In this document: positions 1-10,897 of the stretch, piece after piece
Numbering within the stretch: the stretch's first letter is position 1
Layout: each line of letters begins with the position of its first letter
From: Agarivorans albus
GTDB lineage: Bacteria > Pseudomonadota > Gammaproteobacteria > Enterobacterales > Celerinatantimonadaceae
NCBI RefSeq assembly: GCF_019670105.1
Contig: NZ_AP023032.1
Coordinates: 3,094,972 to 3,158,971, forward strand
DNA: 64,000 nt
Direction: 5' to 3'
The notes under the pieces: generated by a model
What the model was told of the DNA's origin: nothing
Database searches by the model: none
The model's input: the letters and a program-made list of their open reading frames with translations, nothing else
Program-made: the position numbers and the translations under genes

Positions 1-28
1 AAATAAAAAGGGCTCCACAAGGAGCCCT
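1..28 (-). terminator. Rho-independent terminator of katG
   Basis: Read on the minus strand, an 8-bp perfect stem (AGGGCTCC/GGAGCCCT, positions 9-28) with a 4-nt loop is followed by a T-rich tail. It starts about 20 bp past the katG stop, as expected for an intrinsic terminator. Confidence 0.9.
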
Positions 29-49
29 GTGGTTAGTTATCGATTGAGC

Positions 50-2695
<2,646 letters not shown>

Positions 2696-3373
2696 TCAGG
2701 CAAACAACGGCACAATAAGTGGACAAAGCATTGCGCTAAAAGTAGCACTGAGCACTAATGCTAAGGCGCCATAAGCGCCTTGCTGATGCCCCTCTTCAGC
2801 AATACGGGCTGTCCCTAAAGCGTGACAGGCGGTGCCCATGGCAATGCCTTGCGCTTTGCTTGAATGCACACCACATAATTTAAGTACCGGTATCCCTACT
2901 ACCGCACCCACTAAGCCAGTTATCAGTACAGCAATAGCCGTTAATGCGGGCTCACCTGCCACTTGTTCACTAATTAGCACCGCAATAGGCGTAGTAACTG
3001 ATTTAGGTGCTAAAGACGCTGCGATTTCAGGCGATGCCCCAACCACCAGCGCCAAGCCAACTGTAGTAGCAATAGCCACAACTGCCGCAACAACAATGGT
3101 AATAGCAATACGTGGTAGTTCTGCTTTTATATCGTATAACTGCTTATATAAAGGAACACCTAAGGCAACCACTGCCGGCTCTAGTAGCTTACTTAGCCAC
3201 CCACTATATTGATTGTAATCGTCAAAAGAGATGTCTAATGCCAACAAACTAACCACCAATATACTCAAGGTAATTAGAACGGGATTAAGCCAGGTAACCG
3301 AAAAACGTTGTTGCAGATGTTTTGCAGCAATGAACAATCCAATGGTTAGTGGCAGGTAAAGAAAATTCACCAT
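2696..3373 (-). CDS. lrgB: LrgB/CidB family membrane protein
   Basis: Hydrophobic protein of 225 residues with about six to seven membrane segments, of the LrgB/CidB/YohK family. The family works with a small LrgA/CidA partner. It was first described as an antiholin/holin-like system controlling murein hydrolases, and in several bacteria it is linked to pyruvate or other small-acid transport. The start codon shares one base with the lrgA stop (TAATG), and GGAGG sits 8 nt upstream, so the two are translationally coupled. The divergent neighbour ldhA, which consumes pyruvate, supports a link to overflow metabolism rather than to lysis; that is inference. Confidence 0.88.
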   Translation of the reverse strand: MVNFLYLPLTIGLFIAAKHLQQRFSVTWLNPVLITLSILVVSLLALDISFDDYNQYSGWLSKLLEPAVVALGVPLYKQLYDIKAELPRIAITIVVAAVVAIATTVGLALVVGASPEIAASLAPKSVTTPIAVLISEQVAGEPALTAIAVLITGLVGAVVGIPVLKLCGVHSSKAQGIAMGTACHALGTARIAEEGHQQGAYGALALVLSATFSAMLCPLIVPLFA

Positions 3374-3789
3374 TATTTTGCCTCCCCGTCTACGGATTGT
3401 GGCTGAGTGGCCTTAAGCTCGTGCTTATTCTCCCAGTGTTGGTAAGTTTTGCCAACCACTACCAGTAAAATCAGAGTCGCCAAAGCACAAGTAAGCAACA
3501 TTGCAGGCAAAGCCTGTAATAAAGTTTCAATATGTTCTACTAAACCAATACTAATAGGCACAAACAAAAGTGACATCCAGCGGACAAATTGATTAGCAGT
3601 TCGCTCTACCCAAGCCAGTTTAATCCAGCGAAACTGTAAGGCTATAGTTAACAGCAGCATACCCACAATGCTTGCAGGGAGAAGGTTTCCGCTAAGATCG
3701 CTTAACCAAAGGCCAGCCCACAACGCGGCGTAAATCACTAACAAACCAGAGGCAATTTCTAGAACAGCTAATTTCTGAAACTTTCTCAT
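3373..3789 (-). CDS. lrgA: LrgA/CidA family holin-like protein
   Basis: Small inner-membrane protein of 138 residues with four hydrophobic segments (about residues 13-30, 37-52, 68-87 and 92-112) and a charged C-terminal tail, typical of LrgA/CidA/YohJ. It is the first gene of the lrgAB pair and overlaps lrgB by one base. The 92-bp gap to the divergent ldhA gene must hold both promoters and contains a TGTAAT-AAA-ATTACA palindrome. No LytS/LytR two-component pair is adjacent. Confidence 0.87.
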   Translation of the reverse strand: MRKFQKLAVLEIASGLLVIYAALWAGLWLSDLSGNLLPASIVGMLLLTIALQFRWIKLAWVERTANQFVRWMSLLFVPISIGLVEHIETLLQALPAMLLTCALATLILLVVVGKTYQHWENKHELKATQPQSVDGEAK

Positions 3790-3826
3790 AACTCTTGTCG
3801 ACTTTTGTTATTCAATGACGCTATTA

Positions 3827-3841
3827 TGTAATAAAATTACA
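3827..3841. promoter_or_regulatory. Palindrome between lrgA and ldhA
   Basis: TGTAAT-AAA-ATTACA is a perfect 6-bp inverted repeat with a 3-bp spacer, in the 92-bp divergent region between lrgA and ldhA. Its size and place suit an operator shared by both genes. The binding protein is unknown to me. Confidence 0.4.
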
Positions 3842-3881
3842 AAACAAGCTATCGTTAGCTAACATTGTTTTAGGAGACGCT

Positions 3882-4892
3882 ATGAAGATTAGTTTTTTCA
3901 GCGCTAAGCGCTACGACCGCGAACATTTTGATGCCCAAAATACATCTTCAGCTTTTAGCATCGAGTATTTCGATACTGCCCTCTCGGCAAAAACTGCCCG
4001 CTTAGCCCATGGCGCTGATGCGGTATGTGCCTTTGTAAATGACGACTTATCTGCCGCAACTTTGGAAGCCTTAGCCGAACACGGGATCCAACTTATACTG
4101 TTGCGCTGTGCTGGCTTTAACAATGTTGATCTCGCCAAAGCAGAGCAACTAGGCATTACCGTTTCACGCGTACCGGCATACTCACCGGAAGCGGTGGCCG
4201 AACATGCCATCGCGTTGATGATGACCTTAAACCGCCGTATTCACAAAGCTTACCAACGCACCCGCGATGCCAACTTCTCTTTAGAAGGTTTAACCGGCAT
4301 GAACATCTTTGGTAAAACCGCGGGAGTAATAGGCACCGGGAAAATCGGCTTAGCCACTGCGCGCATACTCAAGGGTTTTGGTTGCCGAGTCATTGCTTTT
4401 GACCCTTACCCAAATGACGCAGCTAAAGAGCTAGGCATAGAGTACGTAAGCATGGCAGAGCTACTGGCGCAATCAAACATCATTACTTTGCACTGCCCGC
4501 TTACCCCTGAAAATACTTACTTAATTGGTAAATCGGCTTTTAGCCAGATGAAAAAAGGCACTTTGCTGATTAACACCAGTCGCGGCAAACTGGTAGATTC
4601 CACGGCCTGTATTGAAGCACTAAAAGATGGGACATTAGGCGGCTTAGCTTTGGATGTGTATGAACATGAGAAAGAATTGTTCTTTGAAGATTTATCCGCC
4701 GAAGTCATTTTGGATGACGTGTTCCGCCGTTTGTCAGCTTGTCACAACGTTATCTTTACTGGTCACCAAGCCTTTTTAACCCAAGAGGCCTTGCAAAGCA
4801 TTGCCGACACCACCTTGCTAAACGCCAACGCATTTAGCCAAGGACAACGTAACGGCAATGAAGTAACCGCTGAAGTGGTAGACAACAGCTAA
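3882..4892 (+). CDS. ldhA: D-lactate dehydrogenase, fermentative
   Basis: NAD-dependent reduction of pyruvate to D-lactate in the cytoplasm. The 336 residues closely follow E. coli LdhA, including the blocks LRCAGFNNVD, RVPAYSPEAVAEHAI and NRRIHKAYQRTRDANFSLEG. The nucleotide-binding loop GTGKIG is at 151-156. The catalytic Arg is R234 (NTSRG), the Glu lies in the YEHEKE segment near 261-263, and the His is H295 (FTGHQAF). An AGGAGA ribosome site precedes the ATG. It is a single-gene unit with a strong terminator, divergent from lrgAB. Confidence 0.95.
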   Translation: MKISFFSAKRYDREHFDAQNTSSAFSIEYFDTALSAKTARLAHGADAVCAFVNDDLSAATLEALAEHGIQLILLRCAGFNNVDLAKAEQLGITVSRVPAYSPEAVAEHAIALMMTLNRRIHKAYQRTRDANFSLEGLTGMNIFGKTAGVIGTGKIGLATARILKGFGCRVIAFDPYPNDAAKELGIEYVSMAELLAQSNIITLHCPLTPENTYLIGKSAFSQMKKGTLLINTSRGKLVDSTACIEALKDGTLGGLALDVYEHEKELFFEDLSAEVILDDVFRRLSACHNVIFTGHQAFLTQEALQSIADTTLLNANAFSQGQRNGNEVTAEVVDNS

Positions 4893-4930
4893 TCTAAATT
4901 TTGGTGAAATACCAATCCAAACCATAAACT

Positions 4931-4957
4931 AAAGGCAGCATAAAAATGCTGCCTTTT
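4931..4957 (+). terminator. Rho-independent terminator after ldhA
   Basis: Stem GGCAGCAT / ATGCTGCC with an A-rich loop, followed by TTTTT, starts about 40 bp after the ldhA stop. Confidence 0.92.
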
Positions 4958-4967
4958 TAGACTTAGA

Positions 4968-5153
4968 GTGCACATTGGCTATAAGTTGGTTATGTGGACC
5001 ATTGGTCCCAATGTAGACGGTTTGTTTGGCTTCGCCGCGCTTTGGCAAGTATGGTTATTAACTGAGGTATTAGCTGTTGTGTTGTACCTGCCTACTCGTG
5101 CGTTCTCACGCTATAAGCACAGTAGCAACAAAGCTTGGATAAAGTACTTTTAA
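4968..5153 (+). CDS. Possible 53-61 residue membrane miniprotein, or gene remnant
   Basis: A short open frame starts at GTG 4968; an ATG at 4992 is an alternative. It encodes one strongly hydrophobic stretch (about residues 20-43, FGFAALWQVWLLTEVLAVVLYLP) and a basic C-terminal tail. No family is recognised. Neither start has a clear ribosome site, and the frame begins right after the ldhA terminator. A hairpin follows at 5175-5198. It could be a real small membrane protein or the tail of a decayed gene. Confidence is low. Confidence 0.3.
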   Translation: MHIGYKLVMWTIGPNVDGLFGFAALWQVWLLTEVLAVVLYLPTRAFSRYKHSSNKAWIKYF

Positions 5154-5174
5154 TTCTTCTGCTCCCAGATACAA

Positions 5175-5198
5175 CAAAGCCGACCTTTAGTCGGCTTT
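5175..5198. terminator. Hairpin between convergent genes
   Basis: A perfect 9-bp stem AAAGCCGAC/GTCGGCTTT around a 5-nt loop, just upstream of the 3' end of the minus-strand SnoaL-like gene. The minus-strand tail (TTTGTTGT) is moderately T-rich, so termination of that gene is the best reading. Confidence 0.6.
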
Positions 5199-5225
5199 AT
5201 ACCCAATGCTGCAGCTCCATTTTTA

Positions 5226-5609
5226 CTAGAACATACTATTGCCATTAGCACTGCCTTCTGGCACTTCTTGTATGCTGTCCCAATGCTCTACTATTTTGCC
5301 ATTCTCATCAAAGCGGAAAAAATCCATGGTGACATATTGGTCATTTCCCGGCCAAATCTGGTGAGTATGTAACGCCACCATGTCACCTTCGGCAATACAG
5401 CGTAGAAACTTAATTTGTTTGTTGGGGTAGTCACGCTGCATTTCATCGAAGTAGTCAATAAAACCTTGCAAGCCATTTTTAACTAAAGGGTTATGCTGAA
5501 TGTATTCATCTCCGACATACATTTTTACCGCCTTAGCTGGCTCACCCAAATAAGCCATTTGATAAAATGCCACGGCGTTAGCTTTATTCTGCTTTAACTG
5601 GCTGCCCAT
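5226..5609 (-). CDS. SnoaL-like (NTF2-fold) protein
   Basis: Protein of 127 residues with an NTF2-like cone fold of the SnoaL/polyketide-cyclase type. It has the usual pattern of a helical start (AVAFYQMAYLGEPAKAVKMYVGDEYIQHNP), then GLQGFIDYFDEMQRDYP, and strands ending in DFFRFDENGKIVEHWDSIQEV. Members of this group have varied or unknown functions and no reaction can be assigned. A GGAG ribosome site lies 6 nt before the ATG at 5609, so I reject the longer TTG start. The cupin gene lies 57 bp upstream on the same strand and may be co-transcribed. Confidence 0.75.
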   Translation of the reverse strand: MGSQLKQNKANAVAFYQMAYLGEPAKAVKMYVGDEYIQHNPLVKNGLQGFIDYFDEMQRDYPNKQIKFLRCIAEGDMVALHTHQIWPGNDQYVTMDFFRFDENGKIVEHWDSIQEVPEGSANGNSMF

Positions 5610-5666
5610 ATTTTCTCCCAAGCAATCAAGTGATGTTATTTCAATAGTAGAACAAACTAGCCAGCA

Positions 5667-6032
5667 TTAGCTTAACGCTTGGCTTGGGTAAGAAATTTCT
5701 AACACCAAACACTCTTGCTCACACTTAAATGGTCCATGAACCTCGCCTGGTGGTCGACTGGCGTAATGACCAGCCTCTAACCAAAGGTCAAACGCCGCGT
5801 CATACAAACGGCCAGAGATAATGTAGATCTCCTCTGGATAAGTATGTGATTTAGCGCCAAAGGCTTTGGTATTTGCTCCAGCTTTAAATCGAGTTAGGCG
5901 TGTATAGTCACCGGTGCTGTTATCTATGGCTAGGGTAAGCTGATGTAACTGCCCATCACTGCCCTCTATCTCTTCCCATTGGTTAGCATTGTTTGTAGCT
6001 AATACATTCCAGTATTGCGCGGTGGTTTTCAT
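5667..6032 (-). CDS. Cupin-domain protein
   Basis: A small single-domain cupin of about 121 residues. The strand-rich core runs from THTLxxxx-like positions through KSHTYPEEIYIISGRLYDAAFDLWLEAGHYASRPPGEVHGPF. The H/E/H positions (SHTYPEE and GEVHGPF) resemble the metal ligands of the ChrR/anti-sigma-like cupin group. Substrate unknown. The chosen ATG at 6032 has AGGA 5 nt upstream, whereas a longer reading would start at TTG inside the leader. It may form a two-gene unit with the SnoaL-like gene downstream. Confidence 0.7.
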   Translation of the reverse strand: MKTTAQYWNVLATNNANQWEEIEGSDGQLHQLTLAIDNSTGDYTRLTRFKAGANTKAFGAKSHTYPEEIYIISGRLYDAAFDLWLEAGHYASRPPGEVHGPFKCEQECLVLEISYPSQALS

Positions 6033-6167
6033 TAGCATCCTTAACAACTAAGTACTTAATGAACATAAACTAAAAGATAGCGAGCTAATACAATTTCGCA
6101 ATCAACATTTAGTGAATAACAGCCACCAAAACCAAATATTTAATTGAGGGTGTATCAAGGGTGTAGC

Positions 6168-6433
6168 TAGGGTCTGTTGATCTTTGCTGATGGTTTTTGC
6201 AGCAATTTATTAGCCATTTAGGCAAGGCAGTGAGTGAGCAGTTAAGTGGGCTTAATAATCACTCGCTAACGCTGAGTAAATGGCTAAGAAATGCTGCCCG
6301 AAGGGTTCGGGTAAGCGAGCTTTACTTTTTGTTAAGCACTTCTTGCTTAGCCCACTAGGCTTCTAAGTGCTCGCCGCGATTAAAGCCCGCTTATCTCGAA
6401 CAAAATTTCAACACCAAAGATCAACAGACCCTA
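6168..6433. mobile_element. MITE-like element, 266 bp, TA-flanked
   Basis: Bounded by a perfect 19-bp inverted repeat, TAGGGTCTGTTGATCTTTG at 6168-6186 and its reverse complement at 6415-6433. The outermost TA on each side would be the target duplication if the true ends begin with GGGTCTG, which fits the TA preference of IS630/Tc1-mariner transposases. It has no coding capacity. Inside are nested complementary segments (TAGCCATTTA with TAAATGGCTA; AGTGGGCT with AGCCCACT), so the transcript or single strand could fold into a long branched hairpin. The movement mechanism is inference; no transposase is present in this window. Confidence 0.75.
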
Positions 6434-6460
6434 ACAACTAATCCTCAAAGAAAGCCAATA

Positions 6461-6486
6461 AAAAAGCCTCATAAAGAGGCTTTTTT
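6461..6486. terminator. Terminator of the ushA-type gene
   Basis: Stem AAAAAGCCTC/GAGGCTTTTT with a 5-nt loop and T-tracts on both strands, 12 bp past the stop of the minus-strand nucleotidase gene. It can act in both directions. Confidence 0.9.
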
Positions 6487-6497
6487 ATATCGTGTAA

Positions 6498-8156
6498 CTA
6501 CTGGTAGCTAATCTCACCTTTATCATCATAATCGGCGGCATTAACTGGGCTTTGCTGCTCTAAGTAAGCCTTAAGCACTTCGGCATCGACAAAGCCAGTA
6601 TCAACAAAGCCTCTATGGTCAGTGATTTTAGGATAACCATCACCGCCAGTAGCATTAAAGTTTGGGATCGTGAAACGGTACATATTGGCTTCATCTAAAG
6701 GTTTGCCTGCAATCACTACATCGCTCACCTCGCCATCAATTACTTTCATGCTAATGCCAGCAAATTGCGCGTAAGCACCGGTATCCACAGGCATAGCCGC
6801 AACTACCGATAAGTACTCCATCACTTCTTCACCATTCATATCAACATAGGTAATAGTGTTAGAAAAAGGCTGTACGGTAAGCACGTCTTTATAACTTATA
6901 TCCCCTGCCTCAATCGAGGCTCGAACACCACCAGAGTTCATTACTGCAAAATCAGCATTTACGCGCTCTTTATGGGCAGAGGCAATTAATCGGCCTAAAT
7001 TGGTTTGGCCAAAGCGTACTTTGTCTCGGTCACCCACTAAGCGGCCGCTTAGTTCAGCAATCTTAACATTAAGCTGCGCTTGGCCTTGTTCTTGGTAAGG
7101 AGTTAACAAAGCCAGTACTTCGGGGTTGTGGGCAATTTCCTCTTGCACAAACACCCGCTGTTTTTTGCCGTCTACTTTGATTTTTTTCTTTAGGTTAACC
7201 GGGATGAGTTTGTAGCTGTCTAAAGTAAACTCGCCGTTTTTAAACGTGTAATCGGCGCGCCCTACATATTTACCCCATTCATAGGCTTGGACGATCCAAG
7301 TGCCATTTTGTTGATCGGGTTTACATTCATCACCAGGCTTAAAGGTTTGGGTGTACATATTAGGACCTTCCATACACACCGGCTCTTGCGAGTGGCCACC
7401 CACAATTAAATCTAATTCACCTTCGTTAAGTGAGCGCGCTAAACTTACATCTCCCGGCGCATTAACGCCATGTTTAGCATTGGCATAGTGGCCCATATGA
7501 GTAACCGCAAACACTAGGTCGGGTTGGTGCTGCTGGTTAATCTCGGCAATCACTTTTTTAGCTTCTACTTTAGGATCTTCAAAGACTAAATCCGCAACAG
7601 TATCTGGCAGTACCAATTTATAGGTGTCTTCGGTAGTGAAACCTATCACCGCCACTTTTACGCCTTGTAAGTCAAACATTTGATAGGCTTGAAACTTACG
7701 TTCTCCAGTGGATTTTGAATAGATGTTGGCGGATAAGAATGGAAAGTTAGCCCACTGTTGCTGCTTGGCTAACACCTCTAGGCTGTTATCAAACTCGTGA
7801 TTACCTATCGCCATGGCATCGTAACCCAACATATTCATGCCTTTGAAGTCTGGCTCGGCGTCTAATAAATCTGACTCAGGCACACCGGTGTTAATGTCGC
7901 CACCCGATAACAACAATACACTACCCCCTTCGGCGGCCACTTCCTCTCGAATACTATCAATTAAGGTCTTCCGCGCAGCTAAGCCATACTCACCATATTT
8001 GTTGTGCCAAAAGCGGCCATGATGATCGTTAGTATGTAGTACGGTGATTTTATAGCTTTGATCGACTTGCCAAGTTTGCTCAGGGCTAGAGCTACAGGCT
8101 GCGAGTAAGCCAGCCAACACAGAGGGAACAAATACGCGATAAATGAAAGGCTTCAT
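6498..8156 (-). CDS. ushA: 5'-nucleotidase/UDP-sugar hydrolase lipoprotein (UshA/NutA)
   Basis: Hydrolyses extracellular 5'-nucleotides and UDP-sugars for nucleoside and phosphate salvage. The 552 residues align end to end with E. coli UshA. Metal motifs are HTNDHHGRF (41-49) and GNHEFDN (118-124), followed by VTHMGH and VGGHSQ. The C-terminal substrate domain carries the NSGGVRASIEAGDISY and NFNATGGDGYP blocks. Unlike E. coli UshA, it has a lipobox (LLAAC, Cys21), so it should be membrane-anchored, as in Vibrio NutA. AAGGAAG precedes the ATG. It is monocistronic with its own terminator. Confidence 0.95.
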   Translation of the reverse strand: MKPFIYRVFVPSVLAGLLAACSSSPEQTWQVDQSYKITVLHTNDHHGRFWHNKYGEYGLAARKTLIDSIREEVAAEGGSVLLLSGGDINTGVPESDLLDAEPDFKGMNMLGYDAMAIGNHEFDNSLEVLAKQQQWANFPFLSANIYSKSTGERKFQAYQMFDLQGVKVAVIGFTTEDTYKLVLPDTVADLVFEDPKVEAKKVIAEINQQHQPDLVFAVTHMGHYANAKHGVNAPGDVSLARSLNEGELDLIVGGHSQEPVCMEGPNMYTQTFKPGDECKPDQQNGTWIVQAYEWGKYVGRADYTFKNGEFTLDSYKLIPVNLKKKIKVDGKKQRVFVQEEIAHNPEVLALLTPYQEQGQAQLNVKIAELSGRLVGDRDKVRFGQTNLGRLIASAHKERVNADFAVMNSGGVRASIEAGDISYKDVLTVQPFSNTITYVDMNGEEVMEYLSVVAAMPVDTGAYAQFAGISMKVIDGEVSDVVIAGKPLDEANMYRFTIPNFNATGGDGYPKITDHRGFVDTGFVDAEVLKAYLEQQSPVNAADYDDKGEISYQ

Positions 8157-8334
8157 CTTTCTTCCTTGATTCGATGGTTAGTAGGCTAATCATAGTTCAA
8201 TAACAATCACTTACAAGCATAACAACCAGCATAAAAATGCCTAATTAGTGGCCTTGTTTTGCATCTTAGCCAAAGGTGTTGATAACAAACATTTAAAAGA
8301 TGAGAAACGCAAACTTGGCTTAGATCAAACAAAC

Positions 8335-8353
8335 GCAAATGATAATGATTTAC
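8335..8353. promoter_or_regulatory. Fur-box-like site upstream of hutW
   Basis: GCAAATGATAATGATTTAC matches the 19-bp Fur consensus at 14 of 19 positions by my count, including the central ATGATAAT core. It lies about 30 bp before the hutW start, where bound Fur-Fe would block transcription. Confidence 0.75.
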
Positions 8354-8383
8354 ATTAAGTTTAAATAGTTATTTGAGTACAGC

Positions 8384-9748
8384 ATGTCTACCATTGATCT
8401 CGCACCAACACAGCAATTGCCCGAAGCATTAACCGGCCAAGCCAGCCCTTCTCCATTACAATTTGCCTTCACCAAAAAAACTGGCGCTCATGCAAACCAT
8501 GGCAAGCGTGAGTCTCTAAATGGCGAGCAAGCACACCAGATGCTAAGCAAGCAATTAAGCCAAAGCAAAGCGAGTAAGTTACCTCGCGCTATTTACATTC
8601 ACATCCCGTTTTGTCGAGTTCGTTGCACCTTTTGTAACTTCTTCCAATACGCCAGCAATCAACAAATGATAGATGATTATTTTACGCTGTTGGAACAGGA
8701 GCTGATTGCTAAATCTCGCTACCCTTGGACACAAGCAAGAAACTTTGATGCAGTATATGTAGGTGGTGGAACACCCACTGATTTAAGTCCAGAGCAACTT
8801 AACCAGCTTGGACAACTTATTCATCGTTATTTTCCCTTAAGCGATAGCTGTGAAGTAACCCTAGAGGGTAGATTAAATCGCTTTGACGATAACAAGTTTG
8901 AGGCAGCACTTGCCGGTGGTTTCAATCGTTTTTCTTTTGGTGTACAAAGCTTTAACTCCAAAGTTCGCCGTGCTGCTAAACGCCTTGATAAGCGAGACTA
9001 CATCGTAGAGCGCTTAAGCCAACTAACAGCCAGTAATCGCGCAACCATTGCGATAGACCTTATCTATGGCCTCCCCCACCAAACACCAGAGAACTGGCAA
9101 CAAGACTTACAAGATGTATTGGATACAGGCGTGCATGGTGTAGATTTATATCAACTGCTTACCTTTGGTGGCAGCGGCTTACAACGCAATATTGATGCGG
9201 GCCGTGAAGCCGTTCCATTGAGCACCAGCGACAAAGCGTTAATGTACCAACAAGGGCATCAGTTCTTCGCCCAAAACGCTTTCCGACAGCTTAGTTATTG
9301 CCATTGGGCAAATGGAGAACAAGAGCAGAGCCGCTATAACTCCTTAGCCAAACAGGGAGCCGAAATTTTGCCGATTGGCGCAGGAGCCGGTGGCAATATC
9401 AACGGTTACGCCTTAATGCAAACTCGAGATATAGATACTTGGCGCGCAGGCATAACAGAGAATAACTGGGCTTTTGAGCAGCTAAGTTTGCCGGCTAACA
9501 ATGCTCAGCTAAAAGCAGCAATCACCAGTGCTTGTGATCAGGGGCTGATTGATGCAGATAAACTTCCCCATGGAAGAACGCTTTTTGAACATTGCGAACC
9601 CTTGTTTAAAGCTTGGCAAACAAATGGTTTAGTCAGTTTAACTGGCCAACAAGCCGCATTGACCATGGCGGGGCAGTTTTGGTCGGTGAATTTAGCCAAT
9701 GCCATGACCCAGTATTTGCAGATGTATCCATTAACTAACAGCCAGTAA
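8384..9748 (+). CDS. hutW: Anaerobic heme-degradation radical SAM protein (HutW/ChuW)
   Basis: Member of the HemN-like radical SAM family. In ChuW/HutW the family opens heme without oxygen, releasing iron, using S-adenosylmethionine and a 4Fe-4S cluster. The cluster motif is C77-x3-C81-x2-C84 in HIPFCRVRCTFCNFF, and the glycine-rich GGGTPT motif is near residue 125. At 454 residues it is the usual length. A Fur-box-like site just upstream fits iron repression. The usual hutX/hutZ partners and heme transport genes are not beside it in this window. The ribosome site is weak. Confidence 0.9.
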   Translation: MSTIDLAPTQQLPEALTGQASPSPLQFAFTKKTGAHANHGKRESLNGEQAHQMLSKQLSQSKASKLPRAIYIHIPFCRVRCTFCNFFQYASNQQMIDDYFTLLEQELIAKSRYPWTQARNFDAVYVGGGTPTDLSPEQLNQLGQLIHRYFPLSDSCEVTLEGRLNRFDDNKFEAALAGGFNRFSFGVQSFNSKVRRAAKRLDKRDYIVERLSQLTASNRATIAIDLIYGLPHQTPENWQQDLQDVLDTGVHGVDLYQLLTFGGSGLQRNIDAGREAVPLSTSDKALMYQQGHQFFAQNAFRQLSYCHWANGEQEQSRYNSLAKQGAEILPIGAGAGGNINGYALMQTRDIDTWRAGITENNWAFEQLSLPANNAQLKAAITSACDQGLIDADKLPHGRTLFEHCEPLFKAWQTNGLVSLTGQQAALTMAGQFWSVNLANAMTQYLQMYPLTNSQ

Positions 9749-9826
9749 ACTATTAATTTGTTAGTAGCTTGTTATTACCCACTTAGGCTGCCAAGCTGAT
9801 TATTCAAGTTTTCTACGAGTAACAAT

Positions 9827-10897
9827 ATGTTTGGCACGGTAAGGACACTGTGGGCGTTAATGGTAGTATTTGGACACTTGTTTTGGCTTAGCGACTTCGG
9901 TCGCTTTGCAGTGTTTGGCTTCTACATTCTTAGTGGATATTTGATGACCTATGTAATGCAGCAGCGTTACGGTTATCAAGCTTCAGGAAAGAAGCGATTT
10001 GCCCTTAATCGATTTTTACGCCTTTATCCGGGGTATTGGTTTGCTTGCCTGTTAAGTTTGCTTTTGCTGCTGGCCTTTAATCGCTACTTTCCTCTAGCGG
10101 GCTTTTCAACCATTGCGATACCGAGCAATGCCGCTAGTTTGTTGGGTAACTTCACCATGGTTTACCCAAGTTGGCTACCCCACTCTATTACGCCACGTTT
10201 ATCTCCAGCGGCATGGGCACTTACCGTAGAAATATTCTTCTATTGCGCCATTTGCTTGGGCATATCTAAAACATTACAACGCAGCCTTATTTGGTTAGCC
10301 TTATCTGTGCTGTATGTTGTTGCTAGCTACATCGGCGACCTATACTGGCATGCCCGTTACTTTTCCATTCCTGCAGGGTCACTGCCATTTTCCATTGGGG
10401 CCATTATCTATTTTGTCGTACAGCAAAATAAAGTGCCGATTAGCTGGCAAGTTATTCTAAAAAAACCAGCATTAATATTGCTGGTTATGGTCAGTATTTC
10501 TGGTTTTACCGCGTGGCAAATTAATCAAGGTTTGCACTTAATTACCGCTGAGATACTGTTTTATACAAATATGCTAATTAGTGCGATGCTAGTACTGAGT
10601 TTAGCCTTGGGGCATAGCCTACATAACAAAATATCTGCTGGCTTCGATAAGTTTGTTGGCGACTTTTCCTACCCTATTTACCTCCTTCATTACCAAGCGA
10701 GCATCATCGCAAGTGTGCTGCTGTTAGGCGAAGTAAGTAAATTTAAACAACACTTCAGCTCAGTGGCCTTGCTGCTGGTAAGCCTAATACTGGTATTGCT
10801 TTCGCTATTAGTTATCAAATGTATCGACCTACCCGTTGAGCGCTTACGCAAGTCAATTCGCGATAAAGCCAGCGGTCAATATAAAGCCGCTAGCTAA
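9827..10897 (+). CDS. Acyltransferase family 3 (OafA/YrhL-like) membrane protein
   Basis: Integral membrane acyltransferase of 356 residues with about ten membrane segments. The N-terminal VRTLWALMVVFGHLFW carries the Arg and the catalytic-type His (residue 17) of the family, and RFALNRFLRLYPGYWF follows. These enzymes transfer acetyl or similar groups to envelope polysaccharides. It converges on the exopolysaccharide operon, overlapping its last gene by 4 bp, so O-acetylation of that polymer is a reasonable but unproven role. No terminator separates the two genes. Confidence 0.85.
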   Translation: MFGTVRTLWALMVVFGHLFWLSDFGRFAVFGFYILSGYLMTYVMQQRYGYQASGKKRFALNRFLRLYPGYWFACLLSLLLLLAFNRYFPLAGFSTIAIPSNAASLLGNFTMVYPSWLPHSITPRLSPAAWALTVEIFFYCAICLGISKTLQRSLIWLALSVLYVVASYIGDLYWHARYFSIPAGSLPFSIGAIIYFVVQQNKVPISWQVILKKPALILLVMVSISGFTAWQINQGLHLITAEILFYTNMLISAMLVLSLALGHSLHNKISAGFDKFVGDFSYPIYLLHYQASIIASVLLLGEVSKFKQHFSSVALLLVSLILVLLSLLVIKCIDLPVERLRKSIRDKASGQYKAAS

